Shown here in pieces: positions 8,001 to 13,754 of a stretch of 14,426 nucleotides of DNA. The DNA lies in the NCBI GenBank assembly GCA_016928995.1, contig JAFGJS010000035.1:1-14426 (forward strand). The letters run 5' to 3'. Each line of letters starts with the position of its first letter. Positions within the stretch are counted from its first letter, which is position 1. The position numbers and the translations under genes were made by a program. The notes under the pieces are model-generated. The model was not told where the DNA came from. It saw only the letters and a list, made by a program, of their open reading frames with translations, and searched no databases. This DNA comes from Candidatus Sumerlaeota bacterium (lineage in GTDB: Bacteria > Sumerlaeota > Sumerlaeia > JAFGJS01).

Positions 8001-9437
8001 GCCCCAGTATGTAAGCCCTCCTTCGCAGCCACTGGGGCCAACCGAGCCGCCGAGAAGTTGACCGACCAATCGAAGGTTTTCGCCAAAGAGCGCGGAACCG
8101 GAAGATCCCGGTTCTGGAGTTCCTTTAGTGGGTGTTACTTCCGTATACATATCCGGATTGTATTGCTGAACAACGTTAACGTAGCCCAGCATCAAAGCTT
8201 TATAATCGCCGTAAGGATGGCTGATATTCACCACAAAATCCGCTGAGTCGGGAACATTAGTGGTCCATCCCAGCATGGTGGCGCCTGCCGGCGGCTCCCC
8301 ATCCCCTTCCAGCAGAAACATGTCATTGCCGCCATTCGTCGGACTATAGGCTAGCGTGGTTGCGCCCAATGTGTTGGGGAATTGTTCCGAGATCGGAGAA
8401 TCTCCAAAGACAATGGGAGGAACGTCGCAGTACATCGTCTCGTAATTGTAGACCATCAGCAGGCCGACTTCCGCGTAGTCCGCGCAATCGGCGCCAATGC
8501 AGTGATATGCCGTGAGAATAAAATAGCGTTGTCCTGTGTTATTCAGCAGATTGCCGGTGCACAATCCCCCTCCGCTGATGGAGCAATCGGCGCCGGAGAA
8601 CACAGGGGTTTCCAGCATCATCACCCCGGCTTGTTGAGAAGCGTATGCGGTATAGCAGGTTGGATCGAGATAGCATTCTCTAGGCTCCTTCTCAGGGAGC
8701 GCTCGTTTGGTCGTATTGCGTGAGAGATATTTTGGAGTCTCAAAGTACTGCAAACAGCCGTCGAAAGCCAGGTTGATCCGCGGAGTTTGACCCGGTTGCA
8801 GCAGTTCGGCGGGAACATGGCACTCCAGCACGATGGTGTCGCTCATCACCGGGTGCGCGATTAACAGGCCTTTATTCAGCGGACCGCGATTGGTATACGG
8901 CCCGTACGCCTCATCGGGATCAGAGAAATTGTAGACATTCACCTCAATGCCTTCGCTGAGTTCGAACACGGAAAAATACGGCCGCATCCCAATTGCATCG
9001 GGGGAGTAGACTTTGATATGCCAAACACGACTGCCATCCGGCAGGTCTTCCCATACGCCGGCCGAAGCGCCTTTCAGCGTAACGATCACCTGAGAATCGA
9101 CTCGATTCATCAACGAGACACGTCGCATCCCTGCGTCGTTGTCCGTTTTTCCCGCGGCGCGGAAATTGTCAACTTCCTGCGGATCGAGTTCATTCAAGGC
9201 GACAATCGCATTCGATGTAAAGTTGCGTTGCGCCGATTCCAGGCTGTGAATGTTATTCGTGAGGGGAGAGCGGTATCCCGATCCGTCGACTGGCGCGGAG
9301 TCCATGTAGACGTGACCTTGAGCGTCACGCATGATTTCCGGCGCTTGGGAGTATCCGGATGTCGCCAGGGCGAATATCGCTGCGATCATCATCACGAGAA
9401 TGGTAAGTCGATTGAGCTTGAGAGCTTTGGCTGACAT
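5097..9437 (-). CDS. Secreted trypsin-like serine protease (lysyl-endopeptidase type) with four PPC domains and four-module C-terminal tail
   Basis: This 1446-residue protein opens with a signal peptide (basic residues 4-10, hydrophobic core about 11-27, likely cleavage near SQA 32). Residues about 55-250 form a pro-region-like segment. The protease domain spans about 265-492 and shows the complete triad: His312 in LTAYHC, Asp372 in GNDMFLLE and Ser446 in EPGSSGSALF, followed by RLVGQLLGG. This arrangement matches the Achromobacter lysyl endopeptidase group of chymotrypsin-fold enzymes; substrate specificity cannot be read from this. Several cysteines (285, 293, 313, 318, 337, 471) could form disulfides. 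Four PPC domains follow, at about 497-617, 625-740, 744-858 and 860-971, each opening with an E-[ED/N]-N-D motif. The final 460 residues are the tail modules. AGAGGAG lies 8 bases before the ATG. It is the first gene of the likely operon. Confidence 0.93.
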   Translation of the reverse strand: MSAKALKLNRLTILVMMIAAIFALATSGYSQAPEIMRDAQGHVYMDSAPVDGSGYRSPLTNNIHSLESAQRNFTSNAIVALNELDPQEVDNFRAAGKTDNDAGMRRVSLMNRVDSQVIVTLKGASAGVWEDLPDGSRVWHIKVYSPDAIGMRPYFSVFELSEGIEVNVYNFSDPDEAYGPYTNRGPLNKGLLIAHPVMSDTIVLECHVPAELLQPGQTPRINLAFDGCLQYFETPKYLSRNTTKRALPEKEPRECYLDPTCYTAYASQQAGVMMLETPVFSGADCSISGGGLCTGNLLNNTGQRYFILTAYHCIGADCADYAEVGLLMVYNYETMYCDVPPIVFGDSPISEQFPNTLGATTLAYSPTNGGNDMFLLEGDGEPPAGATMLGWTTNVPDSADFVVNISHPYGDYKALMLGYVNVVQQYNPDMYTEVTPTKGTPEPGSSGSALFGENLRLVGQLLGGSVGPSGCEGGLTYWGRFDVTYPLISQYMNNNDEDQYENNDTYTQSASVPEGCLTGKANDDDWYVFSAPASGITGVTLSFNGNLASDTGIDLDLYLYINTGGTTLTLVGSSTNGSPTGYEEAAWANTGASPVNLYVEVRYVDGPRAQSYELCIDTETTDTDDRFEENDISGDAAQLTSGQFNDLVLRDSDWYIVTVPNGVELNVTATFPDGDYNPSLDLRIIVLLGTNLAFYAEQEPLRRTVSWANTTGGPVAVLIEANSTVINPDSPLNYALTISFLPLDDAYEDNDTLSTAYSPMELGWYQGLVMRDDDYYAVTVDAGMQLIVNINFSNATSNINMDLYDAYGTLLVQSFGTSDYESVSYLNTTGAPITVIIRVFNFYSTDPSNAYNMFITYLEDGYEENDTQVTAAPIGLGNYTSLVLRDDDYYRVPVDPGMQLVVNLEFNSSLSDIDLELYSASGVLLGSSFNQGDYESLSWTNTTAAAVNILIHVFNFTPSASSNVYTMTVSELPVAASAARDIWLFASGSTDNDHMSYLTLLNESAKSAAEVLVMVYFEDYEPLPLTYEIPANSRYTINFAKEFINIDRGFTQHRGMGGKHNFGVYLMSLNKVDVTIEEAVYWTEANIYRCDGYAAAGVNCASRDWFLAEGSTGADRKTQIELLNPYPADVQVMLTLLVEEGTNLTETITIPAQRRMTINAGDYLPESDFSIRAQTITAGHPGVIVERTMYGGTTNYPKIWGHHAMGSPEASSEWYLAEGATHKNFETFILAANPNSVDTTIQYEFFASNSDPVTITRVVPAYSRKTVKVNDVAGMANNSGFATKITSLDGSEFYVERSVYWKLDGITYRTGGTDSTGISSLSTNWWFAEGAIGGGSGFESFITLANPSATTATVKATFVLSENEEYAKELDIAPGRRATVIADTVVPAGSDTTSMAAKIVSLNGVPILAERAMYWSGGATSFPGVSTVSLTESRIGGHAVGGVKID
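5124..6500 (-). repeat. Four tandem WYFAEG-type modules, C-terminal tail of the protease
   Basis: Residues about 980-1438 hold four modules opening with WLFASGST (983), WFLAEGST (1105), WYLAEGAT (1214) and WWFAEGAI (1325). The first ends with VTIEEAVYW and the last three with IVERTMY, YVERSVYW and LAERAMYW. The second module matches the second module of the propeller protein, the third the third, and the fourth the fourth, better than the modules match each other inside one protein. The protein ends soon after the last module (GGVKID) with no hydrophobic anchor, basic tail or known sorting motif. Confidence 0.85.
6525..7949 (-). repeat. Four tandem PPC (bacterial pre-peptidase C-terminal) domains in the protease
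   Basis: Four beta-sandwich modules of about 115 residues each begin with acidic E-x-N-D-x motifs (ENNDT, EENDI, EDNDT, EENDT). They carry a D-[DS]-[DW]-[DWY]-Y strand and end near a [VI]-x-W-x-N-T-[TG] strand (AAWANTG, VSWANTTG, VSYLNTTG, LSWTNTTA). PPC domains are usually found C-terminal to secreted peptidases and are often removed on maturation. Copies three and four are so close that their DNA aligns in register with a period of 342 bp (for example GACGACGAGCTGCATGC at 6732 and GACGATGAGCTGCATGC at 7074), which indicates a fairly recent tandem duplication. Confidence 0.85.
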
Positions 9438-9503
9438 GAAGGGGTCTCCTCTGTATATTTACGTCACGCTCCGCGGCAGCGCTTGTCCCGCAGCCATGGA
9501 TCG

Positions 9504-9537
9504 ATCGAATCGCCCATGGCTTGCATGGGGATTCGAT
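9504..9537 (-). promoter_or_regulatory. Strong hairpin in the leader of the protease operon
   Basis: A 14-bp stem pairs ATCGAATC + CCCATG (9504-9511 and 9513-9518) with CATGGG + GATTCGAT (9524-9537), with a single bulged G at 9512 and a 5-base loop. It lies about 67 bp upstream of the protease start codon. No T run follows on either strand, so it is not an intrinsic terminator. It could be an mRNA-stabilising or regulatory leader structure, or an operator. Confidence 0.5.
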
Positions 9538-9575
9538 ATATTACATTGCTTCTATTTATATTTCACCATAATATC

Positions 9576-9619
9576 AACTCCGCGATTCGCGTGTTTTATT
9601 TCACGCTTTCAGCGGAGTT
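9576..9619 (-). promoter_or_regulatory. Two-tier stem-loop in the leader of the protease operon
   Basis: An outer perfect 8-bp inverted repeat (AACTCCGC 9576-9583 / GCGGAGTT 9612-9619) encloses an inner 5-bp stem (GCGTG 9589-9593 / CACGC 9602-9606) with an 8-base AT loop. The two stems are separated by a symmetrical 5x5 internal loop. This shape is typical of a folded RNA rather than a chance repeat, but no known riboswitch class is recognised. Confidence 0.42.
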
Positions 9620-9634
9620 ATACGTTTTCTCTCC

Positions 9635-9660
9635 GGCGCCTGTGAATTTTCCACAGGGCC
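9635..9660 (-). promoter_or_regulatory. Hairpin near the predicted transcription start of the protease operon
   Basis: GGC + CCTGTG (9635-9637, 9639-9644) pairs with CACAGG + GCC (9652-9660), with one bulged G at 9638 and a 7-base loop. It lies immediately downstream of the second promoter candidate, so it would form the very 5' end of that transcript or act as a palindromic protein-binding site (CTGTG-N7-CACAG). Confidence 0.42.
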
Positions 9661-9666
9661 TTATAA

Positions 9667-9696
9667 AGATTACTGATACCGCCCGATTTCCGTCAA
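9667..9696 (-). promoter_or_regulatory. Candidate sigma70 promoter P2 for the protease operon
   Basis: On the minus strand TTGACG (9696-9691) is followed after 18 bases by TAATCT (9672-9667). The -35 box is five of six and the -10 box is four of six. A start near 9660 would give a leader of about 220 bases containing all three hairpins. Confidence 0.4.
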
Positions 9697-9722
9697 GTTA
9701 TTTTATCGCAGCAAACTAAAAA

Positions 9723-9750
9723 ATTATACCTCGTAAAATGATGGCGTCAT
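9723..9750 (-). promoter_or_regulatory. Candidate sigma70 promoter P1 for the protease operon
   Basis: On the minus strand a perfect TATAAT (9728-9723) is preceded after 16 bases by ATGACG (9750-9745), a four of six -35 box. It lies in the AT-rich core of the 473-bp gene-free region, about 285 bases upstream of the protease start codon. The rest of that region (9751-9910) holds only the weak 9770-9804 inverted repeat and no convincing gene. Confidence 0.42.
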
Positions 9751-9769
9751 AGCCTGTTGACGGTTTTCT

Positions 9770-9804
9770 CGCTCGTATATTAACAGAGCATTTTCAAACG
9801 AGCG
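9770..9804 (-). other. Weak inverted repeat between the cytochrome gene and the protease promoters
   Basis: A 7-bp repeat (CGCTCGT 9770-9776 / ACGAGCG 9798-9804) flanks a 21-base AT-rich spacer. It sits 20 bp upstream of the -35 box of P1 and about 107 bp after the cytochrome gene. It lacks a T tract, so it could be an operator or a weak transcript end for the cytochrome gene; I cannot tell which. Confidence 0.25.
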
Positions 9805-9910
9805 CCCCTGAATCAGCAGTCTTGCAGAGTATGTGCATCGCTTTCTAGAGCAACTTAACAAATTTCAGCAATCAATGCATTTTCGATATCAAACCGCCCA
9901 TTTTTTTTGA

Positions 9911-11527
9911 CTATGGGCGATCCTGAGCCGGATCCTCCTGTGCTGTTTTTTGGTGCGATATGCTCTTAATATCTTGCATAAAGTCGAAGTGACTGTCGTT
10001 ATCCACGTCATGGCATTGCACGCAAAACGACTCGTCGAATGCTGTGCGCATGCGATGTTTATACGTCTGTACACCAGGTTGGTTAGTCTTCCGTGAAAGG
10101 GCCAGCTGAAGCAGCATGCGCTGCCGTTCATCGGTGTGCAGATATCCCGGTCCGTGGCAGACTTCGCATTGCACGTCGCCGAGATGCGGCGTTTTTTCCA
10201 GGTTGTAGAAGCCTCCCTGCATATATCCCACCGTGTGGCATTTCAAGCAATCCGGATCATAATGCCGCTTTTTTTCCCGCAAAGTCTCCAGCGCATGGGC
10301 GTGTTGCGTGGCTTGCCAGGATGTATGTTCCTGTTCATGACAATTGGCGCACATCCGGACGCCCACATAGCGGTTTGATGGCTGATAAGCTTCCGGTGGT
10401 TTGTATTCCGCCAGGTAAGCGGGATTTTTCCCTCTGTAGCGCTGGATTGTCTCGGAGGTATATTCATCGAGCAGCTGTGTCAGATTAGCTTCCCGTGCAT
10501 AGCCCGAAGGCACGGGCACGGTGGTTAAAGCAGCCATCCGGGCTGCTTTACCAGCCGCTTCCCGGGTAATGGCCATTTCCTGAAAAAATCGGCCGCGATA
10601 GCCCGCCGTGACCATTCGATTGGGTCCGATGTGGCTCTCTCGAGGCTGGCCCAAGTAGTGAAATCCATTCATCACCAAGTCGACTGGCGGCATGTTTTCC
10701 ATGATAATTGGCGAGCGGGACGGGTCGCTGAAGAGTAGGACCACGACGATGTCGCCCTCGCGGCGTTGAGTTTGAATAATTTGCCGGGCCGTTTCCGCCG
10801 GATCGAGAAACTTAACCTTGCCGCGGATGTTTTCGGTGTAAAATTCCTCTGTATTGAATTCATCTTTGGGATAGACGTCCGTGATGGGAACCAGCAGCAG
10901 CCTTGCCGGCGGATCGCCAGGCAGATCGATGGTTTTGAAGGTCGTAAAAGCCGGTTTGCTGGTTTCCGTGTCGATGATATTGGCGGAGAGCAGTTCGATT
11001 CCCTGCGCCTGGCTCTGTTCGCGCAGCATCGGCAGCCCCAACGCCAAATCCGACCAGCCGGCGTTGACCAGCCGGTAATCCAGCCGGGCCAGCGCCCGCA
11101 GCACATATTCCGCTTTCAGATGCTCGTGCGCGGTGAACAACGGCGCGGAAAATCCCCCTGCGTCGATGCGAATTTGCGGCGCTCCTTCCCGCTTGAATTC
11201 CCGCAGCAGCGTCGCCTCGCGGTCCACTCCGCCGTATTGCAGCGAGCGGCACTCGCATGGAGCCAGTTCGCCAAAGCGGGCGCCGGAGAAGATCACTGTC
11301 GCAACGAGATGTTCAAATTGCGGCGGCGGCGGCACAACGATCTCCGCATCTGCGGCGGGATAATGATCGTATCCATGAGCCGCCGGCGATGTTGAAGCGT
11401 CATGAGAATGAAGAGGGGAGGAGTCTACCGGTGTTTTCAGGGCGTCGTCCGCGCCTGTGAGCAGCAGCGACAGCGGCGGCAAAAGCAGGGCGACGAGCAT
11501 CAGCGGCAATAAAAATGAACGTTTCAT
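9911..11527 (-). CDS. Periplasmic tetraheme cytochrome c554-type protein with N-terminal phosphoesterase/5'-nucleotidase-like domain
   Basis: I chose the ATG at 11527 (538 residues) because it begins directly with a signal sequence, MKRSFLLPLMLVALLLPPLS; a start seven codons earlier (11548) has no ribosome site and adds an odd leader. A linker rich in His and Ala follows (about 38-60). Residues about 72-315 resemble the UshA-like calcineurin phosphoesterase fold, with the GELAPCECR...YGGVDREATLL signature, a DAGGF strand near 122, NAGWSDLALG near 155 and LLSAN near 180. Usual metal-ligand histidines seem missing. Residues about 385-515 match the cytochrome c554 domain, with four CXXCH heme sites: CANCH 393, CLKCH 427, CEVCH 454 and CVQCH 502. 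Such fusions presumably work in periplasmic electron transfer; the substrate is unknown. No clear terminator follows the gene. Confidence 0.9.
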   Translation of the reverse strand: MKRSFLLPLMLVALLLPPLSLLLTGADDALKTPVDSSPLHSHDASTSPAAHGYDHYPAADAEIVVPPPPQFEHLVATVIFSGARFGELAPCECRSLQYGGVDREATLLREFKREGAPQIRIDAGGFSAPLFTAHEHLKAEYVLRALARLDYRLVNAGWSDLALGLPMLREQSQAQGIELLSANIIDTETSKPAFTTFKTIDLPGDPPARLLLVPITDVYPKDEFNTEEFYTENIRGKVKFLDPAETARQIIQTQRREGDIVVVLLFSDPSRSPIIMENMPPVDLVMNGFHYLGQPRESHIGPNRMVTAGYRGRFFQEMAITREAAGKAARMAALTTVPVPSGYAREANLTQLLDEYTSETIQRYRGKNPAYLAEYKPPEAYQPSNRYVGVRMCANCHEQEHTSWQATQHAHALETLREKKRHYDPDCLKCHTVGYMQGGFYNLEKTPHLGDVQCEVCHGPGYLHTDERQRMLLQLALSRKTNQPGVQTYKHRMRTAFDESFCVQCHDVDNDSHFDFMQDIKSISHQKTAQEDPAQDRP

Positions 11528-11613
11528 GCAGAGTCTCAATAGCAGCATTCAGCTGGTTTCAAGAGTCGCGGGAATTTGGAGCAATGAGCAATATACTCTC
11601 AGAAACTCCATGG

Positions 11614-11641
11614 ATTGTACCTTGATTCGAGCATAGTGCAA
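11614..11641 (-). promoter_or_regulatory. Weak promoter candidate for the cytochrome gene
   Basis: On the minus strand TACAAT (11619-11614) is preceded after 16 bases by TTGCAC (11641-11636). The -10 box is good and the -35 box is poor. It lies in the 120-bp gap between the glycosyltransferase stop and the cytochrome start, which shows no terminator, so read-through from the glycosyltransferase gene is equally possible. Confidence 0.28.
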
Positions 11642-11668
11642 GCAATTCCTTGTTCAAACCGATGAAAA

Positions 11669-13495
11669 TTATTCCTCGGATCCTTGTTGCTGGCGGGAGA
11701 TCTTCAAAAAGCGATGATGCTTTGCGGTTGGATTTTCCCGCACGTCAAGACCGGACTGGCGCAGGAATTCCAGCAGCGGCGCAACACGGCTTTCCTGCTC
11801 GCGATCCGCCAGTAAAAACAGACTTCCATACCGATCCAGCAGTTTGCCGAGGAATGCGGTCTGCACGCTCTGGCGCTTCACGTCGTACAGGAAGCATGCA
11901 TAAGGCTGATCCGGCCACAGCGAACGATCCTCCAGCCATCCCGCTGGTGGAGCCATGGACTGATGCAAGATTAAATCGCAATACATGTTGATGTTCTTAT
12001 CCACGGGCTCAATCATCGGCGCCACTACGCGCGGGTGGCGCTCCAGTCCCATTAATACGCGATAGGCGACCAGGTCGCGGCCGTAGACGAACAGCGGATA
12101 ATCCGTCGCCGCCACAATCGCGCCCAGGCGGCGCAATTCCGCGTTGTTTTGTTCCGCATGCAGGATTTCCGTTTCATTCGGACGGTGATTTCTCACGCTC
12201 CGATAGACTGGCTTGGCGTGTAATGCCACCATCAATGGCAGCGCGGCCAGCGCCGTGATCGCGAGCTTGCGCCGGATGTTTCCGGCGTCGCGCTGGAGCG
12301 CGCGTTTCAGCGCGAGGCTCCACCCCGCCATGCCCAGCAGCACGATGCACGGATACGCCAGAATCCAAAAGCGCCAGCTGTAAAAGAAATAGAAGTGATG
12401 CAGTGCGAATTGCGTAATCAGAAACAGCGCCAGCGCGACCATTTGCTCGTATAACCGCTTATCCGGCGCTGGCAGCAGCGTTGCCATCCATGATTCCGGT
12501 GCGATGTCCGGTTGCGGCCAGTCTTTGTCGCGCACGCGTTCGATCAACGCCCAAAGTCCGAGCAGCGCCAATGGTATCATCGCCAGCGGACCGAAGGCTG
12601 TGGCCTCGGGTTGAAAACCGAACCAGTCGCGCAGCATCATCAGCGCCGCGGGGTGCGGCTCTCCCATGGCGTCCGAAACAAATGGCGGTTGCCAGAGCTG
12701 ACGCCAGAGGAACGAATTGGTGAAATAATGCCCCCAATGTGCGTAGGAGAATAGGCCGAATCCCGCGCCGGTGTACCCGTTCCAAGTCAATTGCGCCGCA
12801 AACACCGCCGCGCAAGCCGTCGCTGTAGCGGCCAACGCACGCCACTCTCCTTGACGGAAATAGAGATGCGTTCCTGCCATGCACGGAGCCAATACGATGT
12901 ATGTTCCGCGAATTGCGATCAGCAAGCCTAAAACCACGCCTATTGCAGTTCCCAACACATGCAGCCGCCAGCGCGGTTTATCGGGCTGTTCCAGCATCCG
13001 CAGCCAAGCGAGCCATCCGAGCATCGTCAACCCAAACAGCATGAATATAGTTGATTCTTGCATGATGGTTTGTGACATGCGAAAAAATAGCGGAGTGAAG
13101 AGGATCATGCCCACGGCGCCTAGACGCGCCAGCGCGTCGAGGCCGCCAAGCCAAAGCCAGAGCCAGACTGCCAGCAGACCCATGCATATGCCGACAGGCG
13201 ACCATTGATGGATGCCTGCCATTCCCCTCTGCCATCGTGCGGCCAGTTGCAGGAAGAATGGATGCGCTGGCGAATATCGCGAAGGTCGCAGTTGATTGCC
13301 GATTTTCAGCCGCGGATCAAAACCGTGCAGCATCGACGATGCCAGCCATGCCTGTTCGGGGCTATCCGGGCTGGGCATCAGGCGCACCGATCCCGGACTC
13401 GCATGTCCGAAACCATACCACGACGCGACGCTCAGCATCCCGATCAGCGCGGCGCATTCCAGCGCCAGCGCGAACGCTCTTTGTTTTTGTTTCAT
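11669..13495 (-). CDS. GT39/ArnT-like integral membrane glycosyltransferase
   Basis: This 608-residue protein is mostly membrane-embedded, with about nine to eleven hydrophobic helices between residues 10 and 425 and a soluble C-terminal domain of about 170 residues. The first extracytoplasmic loop carries PSPDSPEQAWLASSML (41-56), where the Asp-x-x-Glu pair matches the catalytic-acid position of GT-C transferases. RYSPAHPFFLQL (73-84) resembles the HPPLY-type motif, and MQESTIFMLFGL (145-156) the family's conserved Glu segment. GT-C enzymes of this kind move a sugar from a polyprenyl-phosphate donor to a lipid, glycan or protein on the periplasmic side; the acceptor here is unknown. No strong ribosome site precedes the ATG (only GGCGG). 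It is divergent from sfsA and lies 141 bp upstream of the cytochrome gene. Confidence 0.8.
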   Translation of the reverse strand: MKQKQRAFALALECAALIGMLSVASWYGFGHASPGSVRLMPSPDSPEQAWLASSMLHGFDPRLKIGNQLRPSRYSPAHPFFLQLAARWQRGMAGIHQWSPVGICMGLLAVWLWLWLGGLDALARLGAVGMILFTPLFFRMSQTIMQESTIFMLFGLTMLGWLAWLRMLEQPDKPRWRLHVLGTAIGVVLGLLIAIRGTYIVLAPCMAGTHLYFRQGEWRALAATATACAAVFAAQLTWNGYTGAGFGLFSYAHWGHYFTNSFLWRQLWQPPFVSDAMGEPHPAALMMLRDWFGFQPEATAFGPLAMIPLALLGLWALIERVRDKDWPQPDIAPESWMATLLPAPDKRLYEQMVALALFLITQFALHHFYFFYSWRFWILAYPCIVLLGMAGWSLALKRALQRDAGNIRRKLAITALAALPLMVALHAKPVYRSVRNHRPNETEILHAEQNNAELRRLGAIVAATDYPLFVYGRDLVAYRVLMGLERHPRVVAPMIEPVDKNINMYCDLILHQSMAPPAGWLEDRSLWPDQPYACFLYDVKRQSVQTAFLGKLLDRYGSLFLLADREQESRVAPLLEFLRQSGLDVRENPTAKHHRFLKISRQQQGSEE

Positions 13496-13536
13496 GGCCG
13501 CCAGTTTTCACGATCACAGTGAATCACGTTCAGGGA

Positions 13537-13566
13537 AAATTACGCTGTGCTTCAATACGAATGCAA
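13537..13566 (-). promoter_or_regulatory. Promoter candidate for the glycosyltransferase gene
   Basis: On the minus strand TTGCAT (13566-13561) and TAATTT (13542-13537) are 18 bases apart, about 40 bp upstream of the ATG. Both boxes are four of six matches to the sigma70 consensus. Confidence 0.33.
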
Positions 13567-13637
13567 GGTTTGATTCTTGGATCGCCCGATTCGGCGCGCC
13601 TTTTGGCGGCAACCGCACGGGAAAAGTTTGAAAACAC

Positions 13638-13665
13638 TTGCAAAGATCGGACATTGCTGTATGAA
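13638..13665 (+). promoter_or_regulatory. Promoter candidate for sfsA
   Basis: TTGCAA (13638-13643) and TATGAA (13660-13665) are 16 bases apart, about 90 bp upstream of the sfsA start. They lie in the 259-bp divergent gap, which contains no convincing gene. Confidence 0.33.
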
Positions 13666-13754
13666 GAAAGCAGCTCTAGACGGCGCATAGGCGGATTGCG
13701 ATTTGTTTTCGCTAGTTTAGCAGCGCCGTATCCTGCGAGCATCGGAGCAAGGCT

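Noticed and set aside
9895-9919. Inverted repeat CGCCCAT/ATGGGCG overlapping the stop codon of the cytochrome gene, with a T run in the loop
   Set aside because: The T run is inside the loop on the plus strand and reads as A on the transcribed strand, with no T tract after the stem, so it is not a normal intrinsic terminator for this gene.
12459-12884. Minus-strand ORF of 141 codons inside the glycosyltransferase gene
   Set aside because: It is in a shifted frame within a convincing membrane protein gene and has an Arg/Ala-rich composition typical of GC-rich shadow frames.
13508-13529. Clustered GTGA/TCAC half-sites just upstream of the glycosyltransferase start, suggestive of a regulator-binding site
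   Set aside because: The half-sites are four to five bases with irregular spacing, which is expected by chance; no clear symmetric operator could be drawn.
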